A stretch of DNA of 64,000 nucleotides from Deltaproteobacteria bacterium (GCA_022711595.1 JAKLET010000003.1:154354-218353), one strand, 5' to 3'; numbered from the stretch's first letter, positions 9,701 through 17,656 are shown. Numbers and translations: made by a program. The notes: generated from the sequence alone by a model not told the origin.

Positions 9701-10272
9701 GGGAAGGAGCGTACCGGTTCTCCTTTACCGATGTCCCAGACCTCGATCCCGGGTTTGAGCGGGGTTTTCCCGTCGGTGCCCGCGAAGGTCCACATGGCAA
9801 GAATTGCACCGTTGGGACTTACAACGTAGTATTCGTCACCGCCAGGTGGCAGCTTCATCCTTTGAACTTCCTTGCCCGAAATGGGGTCCCAACGGGTAAG
9901 GAAGTTGTTTTCCATCATGACGAGATGGCCAGTGTCGTCAAAGATGAACACCTTATTCCCATTGCTGCCTTCGCTTTTTTTCTTGCCCGCTGCCTGCCAG
10001 AAGTTTATCAGCCGTCCCTCGGGCAACTGCCAGATTTTGATCCTGTTGATGTCGTCCAGGGAAGCGAAGATGCTCTCATCCCTCGCGAAGGCAACGAAAG
10101 CAACATCGATATTGTGACCGCTCTGCACGACGGTCCTTATGGGTGCGTCAGAAGGTTGTCCTGAAGCTGTCCGCACGGCGCAAAAGCCGAAAAGAAGGAC
10201 TAAGACAAAGAGATGGAACAGGAAAGATCGTTGCCGAAAACACCTGGTGCGCCGCCCGGACCGTCGAAACAT
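6784..10272 (-). CDS. Exported WD40 beta-propeller protein with C-terminal caspase-like (peptidase C14) domain
   Basis: The 1162 residues from ATG at 10272, preceded by AAGGAGG. The frame is open 50 codons further, but only this start gives a signal peptide (basic MFRRSGRRTR, then a hydrophobic core FLFHLFVLVLLFGFCAV). Residues about 45-740 are WD40-like blades with repeated SPDGRY/FAA-type motifs. An Ig-like region follows (about 770-920), then a caspase-fold domain from about 924: RLFALIIGNNHF, the His of ASHG (about 1006) and the Cys of LDTCHAG (about 1056), which form the expected dyad. A 12-residue loop DLNKDKKVSVME (about 1117-1128) fits a canonical EF-hand. Family members cleave after Arg/Lys and are often calcium dependent; substrate and role here are unknown. 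It stands alone in its transcription unit. Confidence 0.88.
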   Translation of the reverse strand: MFRRSGRRTRCFRQRSFLFHLFVLVLLFGFCAVRTASGQPSDAPIRTVVQSGHNIDVAFVAFARDESIFASLDDINRIKIWQLPEGRLINFWQAAGKKKSEGSNGNKVFIFDDTGHLVMMENNFLTRWDPISGKEVQRMKLPPGGDEYYVVSPNGAILAMWTFAGTDGKTPLKPGIEVWDIGKGEPVRSFPAAGPCDVLLSPSGSILGCLRLAAEGSSLEIWHTRSGSVVQSSSFDNKQSAAQRLSSRMRALAISDDGSLIALKRNDMGQSGVKTQAIIEIRRSRDMSLLKSMLAADSDHPCRFSTDGKRFVYPGMAADKKTEMVRVLDTTDWKAVYEGKLDTRRSTAVSPTARYIAEGAGGLMGSGSYYVTYLVTLHDVRRGSRRPIYEEGKWTDHIAISPDGKYLVLNEQRGPSGDEDGNDIVLSRLKLLSLHDGKLIWEKTNEEGDRFKDIGYSHSGRYLISRDTEAVCIWEMPEGKLIKKIEVAYDKFSSGIAISPDGRFFAAVDAKTPLRPAACLFRVSDGACVTRLERNISGERKFQTEAMAFSPDGRYVAKSLTRSVRAGGSEDGPLYVEHMIVEIWDIEGKRPVRTIDAGQYGSRDSARSLERQVLATDILAFSSDGNEILAGRKVFRVSDGRQVAAIKTPSDLSGRSPGSFYTGGGHSTSISPGGGIHAYQTHDGGIRIMGLPDGRERVSIYTFMKSAVTLTPEGFFAGSGEFDRDIHFVRSTEVYGFNQFYDVFYRPDLVEMKLRGEDISRYTLGLSIGEALKNPPPAVSIVAPVRDTKVSQRRITVRTRVSDSGGGIGDIRIFNNGKLVNSRGVYRIARIPAAGNGPKEKGPASSPYSIAMRGVETISAKRSRVPGEMDFVQSPPEHGTREMTCDVDLIHGQNTISLSAFNGTNTVMSSLRTITVEADVSARQPRLFALIIGNNHFKDKKIDLTFAVKDAKDLAELIRRYSGPLFENVFVEVRADATKARLVEDLNAIAAKMYPEDVFIFYAASHGAAQDDLYYIFTSDFDGNSIDKQTSVSSIELMEYSKAVPSLRQVYILDTCHAGGVSSIVSGLYDSRLSVLARSLGMHILAGSKTYQQAIDNFEGNGLFTHFLLKGFAGKADLNKDKKVSVMEMNPYLTRSMKTASRGQQEPLIRNFGQDFIITGVR

Positions 10273-10302
10273 GCAATCCTCCTTTTTGCCGCTCGTTATT
10301 GT

Positions 10303-10308
10303 ATTATA
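10303..10308 (-). promoter_or_regulatory. Probable -10 box of the caspase-like gene
   Basis: Minus-strand TATAAT at 10303-10308, 31 bases before the ATG at 10272 and upstream of its AAGGAGG site. No convincing -35 hexamer lies at 16-18 bases, so the call rests on the perfect -10 alone. Confidence 0.35.
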
Positions 10309-10365
10309 GTATGTTTTTTCATTCTCCGCATCAGGGTATTGGTGTCGGTTATGCGTGGCCTTCCA

Positions 10366-10394
10366 TTGACAGTTGCCACATACCTTGATAGGAT
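10366..10394 (+). promoter_or_regulatory. Sigma70-type promoter of the AlkD-like gene, apparently leaderless
   Basis: TTGACA (10366-10371), 17-base spacer, TAGGAT (10389-10394). The GTG at 10400 begins 6 bases after the -10 box, so the transcript would start at or next to the start codon. Confidence 0.5.
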
Positions 10395-10399
10395 TTGCC

Positions 10400-11140
10400 G
10401 TGGCCGCGGCGATATCAAACATGCCCGGGGATGTTCATCGAAGGATACGGGCCCTGGGAAACGAAGAAAAGGCAAAGATTCTGCAAAGATTCTTCAAGAC
10501 CGGGCCCGGCCAGTACGGTGAGGGCGACAGGTTCCTGGGTGTTGCCGTGCCGCAGCTCAGGAGGCTCGCCGCTTCGTTTCCCGCGCTTGCAGAAGATGAA
10601 ATCGCGGCGGTCCTCCATTCACCCTTTCATGAAGAAAGACTGTTCGCCCTCCTTTGCATGATGGCCATTTTTAAAAAAGCCGACGGAAAACTGCAGCGGC
10701 GCATTTACGATATGTATCTTGCCAATACCCGTTACATCAATAACTGGGATCTCGTAGACATCTCGGCGCCGCATATTGTCGGCGCCTTTTTGCAGGAGAG
10801 GCAAAGGGACCCGCTCTATCGTCTTGCTGTTTCAGAGAGCCTCTGGGAGAGGCGCATTGCGATCATCGCGACACTTCATTTTATCCGCAGGAGCGATCTC
10901 GCCGATACCTTCGGGATAGCACGGCTTCTTCTCGGGGACCGGGAGGACCTCATTCGCAAGGCGGTGGGGTGGATGCTCCGCGAGGCCGGGAAGCGCGATC
11001 TCGGCGCGGAGGAATCTTTTCTCGAACAGCATGCCGGCAGCATGCCGAGAACGATGCTGCGTTACGCCATCGAAAGGCTCCCAGAAGCAAGAAGGCTGCA
11101 CTGGCTTAAAAGGAAAGGCCCGAACACTCTCTTCGTGTAA
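10400..11140 (+). CDS. AlkD-like DNA alkylation repair protein
   Basis: HEAT-like repeat DNA glycosylase family that excises bulky N3- and N7-alkylpurines. The family hallmark block RFFKTGPGQYGEGDRFLGV is near the N-terminus, and NNWDLVDISAPHIVG carries the conserved Trp and the Asp typical of the active site. About 246 residues, a normal size. The start is uncertain: GTG at 10400 is 6 bases after a -10 box, while ATG at 10421 (MPGDVHRR...) has no ribosome-binding site either. It is divergent from the caspase-like gene; the two promoters share a 130-base gap. It ends 18 bases from the converging secretin-like gene, a gap that is mostly a run of G. Single-gene unit, presumably housekeeping DNA repair. 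Confidence 0.88.
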   Translation: MAAAISNMPGDVHRRIRALGNEEKAKILQRFFKTGPGQYGEGDRFLGVAVPQLRRLAASFPALAEDEIAAVLHSPFHEERLFALLCMMAIFKKADGKLQRRIYDMYLANTRYINNWDLVDISAPHIVGAFLQERQRDPLYRLAVSESLWERRIAIIATLHFIRRSDLADTFGIARLLLGDREDLIRKAVGWMLREAGKRDLGAEESFLEQHAGSMPRTMLRYAIERLPEARRLHWLKRKGPNTLFV

Positions 11141-11158
11141 CAGGGGGGGGGAGGGAAA

Positions 11159-12532
11159 TTACCTTGCGTCCTTAAGGCTGCCTTTTCTCTTGTAGAGATC
11201 TTCCAGGGGGTTCACATGTTCGACATCTATCGTCAGGTTTTTAACGTCTATGGGAAGCAGCCTGACTGCAAGAGTGAGGATCGCCACTTCGCGCTGCGAC
11301 CGCGTCAGGTCGCGGGAAAAGAAGTATCTCAGGAATGGTATCCTTGACAGATAGGGGAGTCCTATCTGGGTCTTGTACTGGGCGTCATTGACGAAGGTGC
11401 CCACGATGTAGCGTTCGTTGTTGGCCTTGAGTATTCTGGTGGTCGCAAATGTTTTTGTCGTGTATTCCGGTGCCGACGCGTCTCCGTAACTGTGTGTGCC
11501 GGTTATGACGCTGATCTTTACCAGCACGTCAACGCGGACCTGGCTCTCTTCAGGCTTGTCCTTCCGGTAATCAACTGTGGTGGGGATGACGTCAACGCTT
11601 GTTTCGAGCTGCTGATAGGCGGTCATGACGTTCTTGTTGGAGTCCGTACTGAATATGGGGACCTGCTGCACGTTCGTCAGGAGCGCCTTGGTGCCGTTGC
11701 GCGTGTAGACCTCGCTGGAAACAAGGACCTTGCTCCTGTCGAGGGCTTCCTGGAGCCGCACGATGTTCGAAACAGGCACGGCCAAAAGGTCAACTGAACC
11801 GGAGAACATGTAGTCGGCTATCTGGGAGGACTGCTTGTTCATTTGCCCGGAGGTTGTGATGGTGGCGCCAATGATGTCGGGGCTCAGGGTGAGCCCGATG
11901 TTCATCGCGTCGTCATCCATCAATTCCCGCAGGCTGGCGGCTATGACGACCATATGGGCCTGGCTCTGGTCGGGCATGAATTCCTTGAAGAGCGCTATCT
12001 TCCGGAGCAGTTCCTCTTTTTCTCCTATGAGGATGAGCATCGGTGTGAAACCAGCCGCGGAGTAGACTATCCCCTTCACCTTTCCCATGTGCCCGCTCTG
12101 TTCGAGCTGGGTGATGAGGAGCTTCATCGCCTCCACGCTCTCCCGGTCGAAAAGTATGGTGGCAACCGTGCCGTCCCGGCTGAGCTTGAAATTGAGAGGG
12201 TTGTATTCGGCAGGCGGGGCTGACGGGTCCGATGCTGTGTCCCCCGGTGCCTTTGAAGGTTCAGCCGTTTTGGTGTCAACAGGTGTTGTTGCTGTCCCGG
12301 CCCCCCCGGTGTTCCCGGCCGGTTTTGCGTTCCCGGGTGCCGTCTTCAGGCCGCCGGGCGGCTGCGCCTGAGGGGTTGCAGCTTTGCTCTCCGGAGGGGT
12401 TACCGGCGAGGAAGCACCCGCGCCCGCGGACGGGTTTGCCGGAGAAGCGGTCTGGGACATGCCTTCGAAGGCTGCCGGCGGCAGCAGAAGGAAGAACGTC
12501 AGAATGAAAAAAACTGTCCCGTACGTTCGCAC
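11159..12532 (-). CDS. Secretin-like (GspD/PilQ family) exported protein
   Basis: 457 residues from GTG at 12532; GGAGG lies 10 bases upstream. There is an N-terminal signal sequence (hydrophobic core FFILTFFLLLPPAAF), then a Pro/Ala/Thr/Gly-rich low-complexity linker (about 25-110). A mixed domain follows, and then a region with secretin features: VSSEVYTRNGTKALLTNVQQVP, VDVLVKISVITG, and GLPYLSRIPFLRYFF, which resembles the secretin GxP.L..IP...LF motif. Secretins form multimeric outer-membrane channels for type II secretion or type IV pili. No ATPase, inner-membrane platform, pseudopilin or pilotin gene is nearby, and the protein is short for a GspD. It may be an accessory or diverged secretin; assignment beyond the fold is inference. 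Confidence 0.65.
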   Translation of the reverse strand: MRTYGTVFFILTFFLLLPPAAFEGMSQTASPANPSAGAGASSPVTPPESKAATPQAQPPGGLKTAPGNAKPAGNTGGAGTATTPVDTKTAEPSKAPGDTASDPSAPPAEYNPLNFKLSRDGTVATILFDRESVEAMKLLITQLEQSGHMGKVKGIVYSAAGFTPMLILIGEKEELLRKIALFKEFMPDQSQAHMVVIAASLRELMDDDAMNIGLTLSPDIIGATITTSGQMNKQSSQIADYMFSGSVDLLAVPVSNIVRLQEALDRSKVLVSSEVYTRNGTKALLTNVQQVPIFSTDSNKNVMTAYQQLETSVDVIPTTVDYRKDKPEESQVRVDVLVKISVITGTHSYGDASAPEYTTKTFATTRILKANNERYIVGTFVNDAQYKTQIGLPYLSRIPFLRYFFSRDLTRSQREVAILTLAVRLLPIDVKNLTIDVEHVNPLEDLYKRKGSLKDAR

Positions 12533-12642
12533 GGTCAGGCTGCCTCCAGATCAACAGGATGTTTTTTTATATGATATTTTGACAAGATGAACGACCGTGC
12601 TTTGTTGAATACCATAGGTGATTGAAGATACCGGTAAAATTA

Positions 12643-12717
12643 TGGTAGGCGCTAGGGGTATTGAACCCCTGACCTCTACCGCGTCAAGGTAGCGCTCTCC
12701 CACTGAGCTAAGCGCCT
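12643..12717 (-). tRNA. tRNA-Val(GAC)
   Basis: A full cloverleaf can be drawn on the minus strand: acceptor AGGCGCT/AGCGCCT, D stem GCTC/GAGC, anticodon stem CTACC/GGTAG with loop TTGACGC (anticodon GAC, reading GUC), T stem AGGGG/CCCCT with TTCAATA loop, discriminator A and an encoded CCA. All stems pair perfectly. It has its own promoter and lies downstream of the clpB terminator. Confidence 0.95.
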
Positions 12718-12728
12718 ACAGCAATCCA

Positions 12729-12758
12729 TTTATATCAGCAACGTCGAGGCAAAGTCAA
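12729..12758 (-). promoter_or_regulatory. Promoter of tRNA-Val
   Basis: Minus strand TTGACT (12753-12758), 18-base spacer, TATAAA (12729-12734). The predicted start lies a few bases before the mature tRNA 5' end at 12717. Confidence 0.6.
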
Positions 12759-12778
12759 GACAAACTTTGGAAGGGGGC

Positions 12779-12813
12779 GGGCCTGAGAACGCCGCATAGG
12801 CGCGCTCAGGCCC
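12779..12813 (-). terminator. Hairpin downstream of clpB
   Basis: A 9-bp perfect stem (gggcctgag/ctcaggccc) with a 17-base loop lies just after the clpB stop. The following minus-strand sequence is C-rich then only weakly T-rich, so it may act as a 3' stabilising hairpin or a weak terminator. Confidence 0.5.
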
Positions 12814-12826
12814 CTTCGTATAAAGC

Positions 12827-15409
12827 CTATTTCCTGAAGGTCACGTCGCCTTTTTCATCTGCATCGACGATGACAATGTCGCCATCCTTGACCTCGCCTT
12901 TCAGGATCATGAGCGCCAGCACGTCCTGGACCTTTTTCTGGATGAGGCGCTTGAGCGGTCTCGCGCCGTAGGCGGGATCGTAGCCTTCTTTTGAGATCAG
13001 TTCTTTCAGGCTGTCCGTGAAATCAAGTTCGATATCACGCTGAAGGGCTCGCCTGGCCATGATGTCGAGCTGGAGCCTGACTATTTCCCTGATGTTGTCC
13101 TCTGAGAGGGACTTGAAGATGATGATATCATCGATGCGGTTGATGAACTCCGGCTTGAAGTGTGTTTTGACCGCCTCCGTGACGCGGTCTTTCATCTCAT
13201 CGTAGTCCTTGTCGGTGAGGTCTGTTATCCACTGGCTGCCGATGTTGGAGGTCATGATGATGACAGAGTTCTTGAAGTCGACGGTGCGGCCCTGACCGTC
13301 AGTTAAACGGCCGTCGTCGAGTACCTGGAGAAGCACGTTGAAGACCTCGGGATGGGCCTTTTCCACCTCGTCAAGGAGTATAATGGAATATGGCCGCCTG
13401 CGGACGGCCTCTGTGAGGTAGCCGCCTTCCTCGTACCCCACGTATCCGGGAGGTGCACCGATGAGGCGCGAAACCGAGTGTTTTTCCATGAACTCGCTCA
13501 TGTCGATGCGCACGATGGCCTGTTCATCGTCGAAGAGGAATTCCGCCAATGCCCGGGCGAGCTCAGTCTTGCCCACGCCGGTGGGGCCCAGGAATAGGAA
13601 AGACCCGAGGGGGCGGTTTGGGTCCTGCAGTCCTGCCCGCGCACGCCGTATGGTGTTGGAAACGGCGTTTATGGCCTCATCCTGGCCGATGACCCGAAGG
13701 TGTATGCGCTCTTCCATTCGGACGAGCTTGTCCATCTCGCCTTCAAGCATCTTGGATACGGGGATACCGGTCCACTTGGAAACAACCCTTGCGATGTCCT
13801 CCTCATCCACTTCTTCCTTGAGCATTTTCTTGCCTTTCTGCAGGGCGGCAAGCTCATCGTTCTTCTCTTTCAGCTCCTGTTCCAGTGTGGAGATGGTGCC
13901 GTATCGGATCTCGGCGACCCTGCCGAAATCGCCCTTGCGCTCAAGCTCTTCCGCCTGCGTCCTGGCGTGCTCGATCCTTTCTTTTGTCTCGGTGATTCCC
14001 GTGATAAAGGCCTTTTCCTGTTCCCAGTGTTTGCGTTTTTCGGCCACCTCGTCCTTGAGCCCGGTCAGTTCCTCTTCGAGCTTTTTTTTGCGGTCTTTAG
14101 ACGCCTCGTCCTTTTCCTTTTTCATGGCTTCGATCTCGATCTGGGACTGGATGATCTTCCTTTCGATCTCGTCGATCTCGGTGGGCACGCTGTCGATCTC
14201 CATGCGAAGCCTCGACGATGCCTCGTCCACGAGGTCGATGGCCTTGTCAGGGAGGAACCGGTCCGTGATGTACCGGTGAGAGAGCGTGGCCGCGGCTATA
14301 AGCGCAGGGTCCTTGATGCGGACCCCGTGGTGGAGCTCGTATTTCTCCTTTAGGCCGCGAAGGATAGCGATGGTTTCCTCAACGGAGGGTTCGCCGACAT
14401 AGACAGGCTGAAAACGCCTCTCGAGGGCGGCGTCCTTCTCTATGTACTTTCTGTATTCATCGAGGGTCGTGGCTCCGATACAGCGAAGCTCTCCCCGGGC
14501 AAGGGCGGGTTTGAGCATGTTCGACGCGTCGACGGCGCCCTGCGCCCCGCCTGCGCCGACGATGGTGTGGAGTTCGTCGATGAAGAGGATGATCGTGCCC
14601 GCCGCTTCGTCTATCTCTTTGAGCACTGCCTTGAGCCTGTCTTCGAACTCGCCGCGGTATTTCGCGCCCGCCAGCAGCGATCCCAGATCGAGGGAGAGGA
14701 CGCGTTTATTCCTGAGGGTTTCCGGGATATCGCCTGATATGATGCGCTGGGCGAGGCCTTCCACGATGGCTGTCTTGCCGACCCCGGGCTCGCCGATGAT
14801 GACGGGGTTGTTCTTTGTTCTGCGGGTGAGGACCTGCATGACTCTGCGGACCTCCTCGTCGCGGCCGATGACGGGGTCGAGCCTGCCCTTTCTTGCCTCT
14901 TCGGTCAGGTCGCGGCAGTAGCGCTGAAGGGCCTGGTATTTTTCCTCCGGGGCCTGATCGGTCACGCGCTGCGTCCCCCGTATGTCCTTAAGCACCGCGT
15001 ATATGTTGTCCTTTGTTATCCCGTAGATCCTCAGGATTGCCGCAGCGGGCCCTTCCTTGCCGTCGGCGATGCCGATGAGGATGTGTTCGGTGCTGACGAA
15101 CTCGTCCTTGAGGCGCCCAGCCTCATTGAAGGCCGTGTCCAGGGTCTGTTTGAACCTCGGGGAAATGTATGTTTCCGTTGCGCCGTCGACGCGGGGTATT
15201 TTGACAAGTTCCCTGTCCAGGTCCCGCGCGATAATGTCAGACTTTGCCCCGAGCTTGTCCAGTATGGGTTTTATGACACCTTCTTTCTGCGTGATGAGGG
15301 CAAAAAGCAGGTGTTCGTTCTCAATGCTCTGATGGCCCAGCGACTCAGCCTTTTTCTGTGCCTCCTGAATGGCTTCCTGGGCCTTGATGGTCAGTTTTTC
15401 CCAGTTCAT
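12827..15409 (-). CDS. clpB: ATP-dependent disaggregase ClpB
   Basis: Hexameric AAA+ chaperone that threads aggregated proteins with DnaK/DnaJ/GrpE. The 860 residues are full length: N domain with two Clp repeats (about 1-145), first AAA domain with Walker A GEPGVGKT (near 205) and [13 protein letters not shown], a long middle coiled-coil domain (about 400-525) that separates ClpB from ClpA/C, second AAA domain with GPTGVGKT (near 605), and a C-terminal sensor region ([15 protein letters not shown]). ATG at 15409 follows GGAG. Minus-strand TATAAT at 15433-15438 may be its -10 box; no sigma32 or CIRCE element was recognised. No dnaK operon gene is adjacent. Confidence 0.97.
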   Translation of the reverse strand: MNWEKLTIKAQEAIQEAQKKAESLGHQSIENEHLLFALITQKEGVIKPILDKLGAKSDIIARDLDRELVKIPRVDGATETYISPRFKQTLDTAFNEAGRLKDEFVSTEHILIGIADGKEGPAAAILRIYGITKDNIYAVLKDIRGTQRVTDQAPEEKYQALQRYCRDLTEEARKGRLDPVIGRDEEVRRVMQVLTRRTKNNPVIIGEPGVGKTAIVEGLAQRIISGDIPETLRNKRVLSLDLGSLLAGAKYRGEFEDRLKAVLKEIDEAAGTIILFIDELHTIVGAGGAQGAVDASNMLKPALARGELRCIGATTLDEYRKYIEKDAALERRFQPVYVGEPSVEETIAILRGLKEKYELHHGVRIKDPALIAAATLSHRYITDRFLPDKAIDLVDEASSRLRMEIDSVPTEIDEIERKIIQSQIEIEAMKKEKDEASKDRKKKLEEELTGLKDEVAEKRKHWEQEKAFITGITETKERIEHARTQAEELERKGDFGRVAEIRYGTISTLEQELKEKNDELAALQKGKKMLKEEVDEEDIARVVSKWTGIPVSKMLEGEMDKLVRMEERIHLRVIGQDEAINAVSNTIRRARAGLQDPNRPLGSFLFLGPTGVGKTELARALAEFLFDDEQAIVRIDMSEFMEKHSVSRLIGAPPGYVGYEEGGYLTEAVRRRPYSIILLDEVEKAHPEVFNVLLQVLDDGRLTDGQGRTVDFKNSVIIMTSNIGSQWITDLTDKDYDEMKDRVTEAVKTHFKPEFINRIDDIIIFKSLSEDNIREIVRLQLDIMARRALQRDIELDFTDSLKELISKEGYDPAYGARPLKRLIQKKVQDVLALMILKGEVKDGDIVIVDADEKGDVTFRK

Positions 15410-15633
15410 ATCTCCACCCCTCGTATTAAGGTATTATATGGATCAGCGCTCACCGGCATGACCGTTTAAATGGACCGAACAATTAACTGAGCGTGGCGGC
15501 CGCTGAATACTGGGTAAAATATAATCACGATATGGCAGGAATCAACCGGGCGCGCCTTATGCGGGGAGGCCTCACGGAACAAAACAGGGAATGGCGGATC
15601 TTTGTGAAATGTAAAGCGATACAAAGATATGCC

Positions 15634-15662
15634 TTGTGAATGCCATTTAATCTTGATAGATT
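15634..15662 (+). promoter_or_regulatory. Possible promoter of the thaumatin-like gene
   Basis: TTGTGA (15634-15639), 17-base spacer, TAGATT (15657-15662), 36 bases before the ATG. Both hexamers are imperfect. The rest of the divergent clpB gap (15410-15698) shows nothing else clear. Confidence 0.3.
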
Positions 15663-15698
15663 AGCGAAGCGTTTTAAATCATCCAGGAGGCTGTCATA

Positions 15699-16355
15699 AT
15701 GAAAAAAGCTTTTGTGGTTTCAGGTTTGTTGGTTTTGGCCGTGCTCATCGGCAGCGTGTGCGACGCGGATGCAGCGGCAAAACAGAAGAGAGTGGTGATC
15801 AAGAACCAGCAGTCGTCATCCGTCACGGCAAGTATCAGTTTCGCGGCCGATTCCGAGGTCAACGCGCAGACTCTCGGCACCTTTTGCAAGTCTTCAACGG
15901 GTAAGCTCAATTGCGTGTTTGATGTTCCGGCGAACGGCAGCAAGGAGATACCCAACCCCGGGTATAAATACCTGAACATGGCGTTGGCTTTCAAGGCCAA
16001 TGTAGGTTGCGGCTCAACCAAGGCAGAGGTCACCGTCAACAACCCCAAGTGGTATGATGTGCTGGATGTCAGCCTTGTTGACGGTTTCAATGAAAAGATA
16101 CAGATAAATGTCACGCCCGCCGGGGGAAAGGCGACCGTTCTGGGGCCGCCGAAGGGAAAATCAGGGAATCAGAAGGTTTTTGGCGTTTTCCCCGAAGGAT
16201 GCGATGTGTGCGTGGAAAGGAGAAACCCTCCATGCGGCTATTCGAAGGGCAAAAGTCCTGAATGCAAGGCCGGGACAGAGATGAAACCTGATGTTGTGTG
16301 CCAGTACCAGGACAACTCGAACAATGGCATGATAGAGGTCATCCTGGTGCCGTGA
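15699..16355 (+). CDS. Secreted small thaumatin-like protein
   Basis: 218 residues with a clear signal peptide (MKKAFVVSGLLVLAVLIGSV, cleavage near DADA). The mature part has about nine cysteines and a segment YDVLDVSLVDGFN, very like the plant thaumatin motif DVSLVDGFN, followed by a glycine/proline region and a Cys-rich C-terminus (EGCDVCVERRNPPCG). This suggests a disulfide-stabilised thaumatin-like fold; plant members bind or cut beta-glucans, but no activity can be claimed here. AGGAGG precedes the ATG at 15699. It is followed by its own terminator and stands alone, divergent from clpB. Such proteins are uncommon in bacteria. Confidence 0.65.
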   Translation: MKKAFVVSGLLVLAVLIGSVCDADAAAKQKRVVIKNQQSSSVTASISFAADSEVNAQTLGTFCKSSTGKLNCVFDVPANGSKEIPNPGYKYLNMALAFKANVGCGSTKAEVTVNNPKWYDVLDVSLVDGFNEKIQINVTPAGGKATVLGPPKGKSGNQKVFGVFPEGCDVCVERRNPPCGYSKGKSPECKAGTEMKPDVVCQYQDNSNNGMIEVILVP

Positions 16356-16380
16356 CCCTTTGGTTGACAGGGAATCGCAA

Positions 16381-16410
16381 GGGGCGGGCCCATGGCCGGC
16401 CCCTTTTTTA
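16381..16410 (+). terminator. Rho-independent terminator after the thaumatin-like gene
   Basis: GC-rich hairpin (ggggcgggcc and ggccggcccc around a 3-4 base loop, one internal mismatch) followed by a run of six T. Confidence 0.75.
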
Positions 16411-16460
16411 TCCGTCCCGTGATGGTTGTGGAAAGGACATTTGTCGTTATTCAGGCTCTT

Positions 16461-16489
16461 TTGACATCACCCCTCCGTTGTGCTAAGAA
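16461..16489 (+). promoter_or_regulatory. Promoter of the TtuB/TtuA-like pair, apparently leaderless
   Basis: TTGACA (16461-16466), 17-base spacer, TAAGAA (16484-16489). The ATG at 16496 starts 7 bases after the -10 box ends, so the predicted transcription start coincides with the start codon; no Shine-Dalgarno is present. Confidence 0.5.
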
Positions 16490-16495
16490 ATAGCC

Positions 16496-16684
16496 ATGAA
16501 AGTCAATTGGGAGGGCAGGGAATACACATTTGAAAAACCCATGCTCGTCTCCCGGCTTCTTGATGAGCTTGAGGTAAGCAAAGAAGCGCATCTCGTTGTT
16601 GCCAACAACCGGCTCGTTACCGAGGACCACAAGCTCGGAGCGGACGATAACGTGAAGGTCATACGGGTCATATCGGGCGGATGA
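16496..16684 (+). CDS. Ubiquitin-like sulfur carrier protein (TtuB/ThiS/MoaD family)
   Basis: 62 residues with the beta-grasp carrier pattern and a C-terminal Gly-Gly (VIRVISGG), the site where an E1-like enzyme adds a thiocarboxylate. Its stop overlaps the start of the TtuA-like gene by 4 bases (ATGA), so the two are translationally coupled. In Thermus, TtuB donates sulfur to TtuA for 2-thiolation of ribothymidine-54 in tRNA. That partner gene makes TtuB a better guess than ThiS or MoaD, since no thiamine or molybdopterin gene is adjacent. No E1-like activator (TtuC/MoeB) lies in the window. Confidence 0.82.
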   Translation: MKVNWEGREYTFEKPMLVSRLLDELEVSKEAHLVVANNRLVTEDHKLGADDNVKVIRVISGG

Positions 16685-17619
16685 AGTGCAGGATCTGCGG
16701 ACAGACGGCGAGTATCAGCCTGCGATCTCACAAGACCGCTTTTTGCGATGCAGATTTTCTCCGTTTTTTTGAAAGACGGGTTGCTGTGACCATCAGGAAA
16801 TACCGTCTAATCGGCAAGGATGACAGGCCTGTCGTGGCTGTTTCGGGAGGCAAGGACTCTCTGTCCCTCTGGCATCTTCTCAACAGCACGGGTATCGCAT
16901 CAGACGGCATCTACGTGGATCTCGGCATCGGCGATTATTCCCGGATCTCGCTCGAGAAGATCAAGGCTGTAGCCGACAGGCTCGGCAGAAAGGTCTTTAT
17001 CTTCCATGTCGGGGACATCTTCCAGAGGGGGATTAACGAAGTTGCGAGGGCCATACGGAGGGTCCCATGCTCGGCATGCGGCATGATCAAGCGCTACGTA
17101 ATGAACAGGGTCTGCATGGACAAAGGGTACAACCTGCTTCTCACGGGTCACAACCTCGACGACGAGGCGGCGGCCCTTTTCGGCAATGTTCTTTACTGGA
17201 AGAAGGAATATCTGTGGAGGAAAGACATTGTCCTTGACGAAGAGGAGGGGCACCTTTCGCGAAAGGCAAAGCCTTTCTTTTTGTGTTCGGAACGGGAGGT
17301 GGCCGCCTACGCGATCATCTCCGGCATCGACTATGTCTACGAGGAGTGCCCCTTTTCGAAGGGCGCCAAGACCCTTGCCTATAAGGGGATACTCAACAAA
17401 CTCGAGGAATCGTCGCCCGGTACGAAGCTCATGTTCATCAAGGGGTATCTGGGTGAACTGAAACAGATGAAGGCACGGGACAAGGCCGCCGATGACGTGA
17501 GGGGAGCGGCTTACTGCGACACCTGCGGTTATCCCACTCTCGGGGGGCGCTGCGGGTTCTGCCTGACGCTTCAAAAACTGGATCTTCCATACCGTGCGGA
17601 ATTCGAGCAGTACGGTTGA
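16681..17619 (+). CDS. TtuA/TtcA-family tRNA 2-thiolation enzyme
   Basis: 312-residue ATP-pyrophosphatase that adenylates a tRNA base and inserts sulfur. Domains in order: N-terminal zinc ribbon (C3, C6, C22), PP-loop SGGKDS (55-60), the Fe-S cluster cysteines in PCSACGM and EECPFSKGA, the LTGHNLDDEAA motif, and a C-terminal zinc ribbon (CDTCGYP, CGFC). The two zinc fingers and the CxxC...C pattern match TtuA/Ncs6 rather than TtcA. It overlaps the sulfur-carrier gene by 4 bases. Sulfur is probably delivered by that carrier; the target base (U54 or another) cannot be fixed from sequence. Confidence 0.87.
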   Translation: MKCRICGQTASISLRSHKTAFCDADFLRFFERRVAVTIRKYRLIGKDDRPVVAVSGGKDSLSLWHLLNSTGIASDGIYVDLGIGDYSRISLEKIKAVADRLGRKVFIFHVGDIFQRGINEVARAIRRVPCSACGMIKRYVMNRVCMDKGYNLLLTGHNLDDEAAALFGNVLYWKKEYLWRKDIVLDEEEGHLSRKAKPFFLCSEREVAAYAIISGIDYVYEECPFSKGAKTLAYKGILNKLEESSPGTKLMFIKGYLGELKQMKARDKAADDVRGAAYCDTCGYPTLGGRCGFCLTLQKLDLPYRAEFEQYG

Positions 17620-17626
17620 TATTCAA

Positions 17627-17656
17627 TTGACAGTGAACAGCCGGTAATGACATAAT
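17627..17656 (+). promoter_or_regulatory. Promoter of the GAF/GGDEF-like and mreB unit
   Basis: TTGACA (17627-17632), 18-base spacer, CATAAT (17651-17656). The ATG at 17669 would be only about 6 bases into the transcript, a near-leaderless mRNA. Confidence 0.55.

Noticed and set aside
11142..11154. Run of G at the AlkD/secretin junction as a G-quadruplex or regulatory site
   Set aside because: A single G run with one short neighbour does not give four spaced G-tracts.
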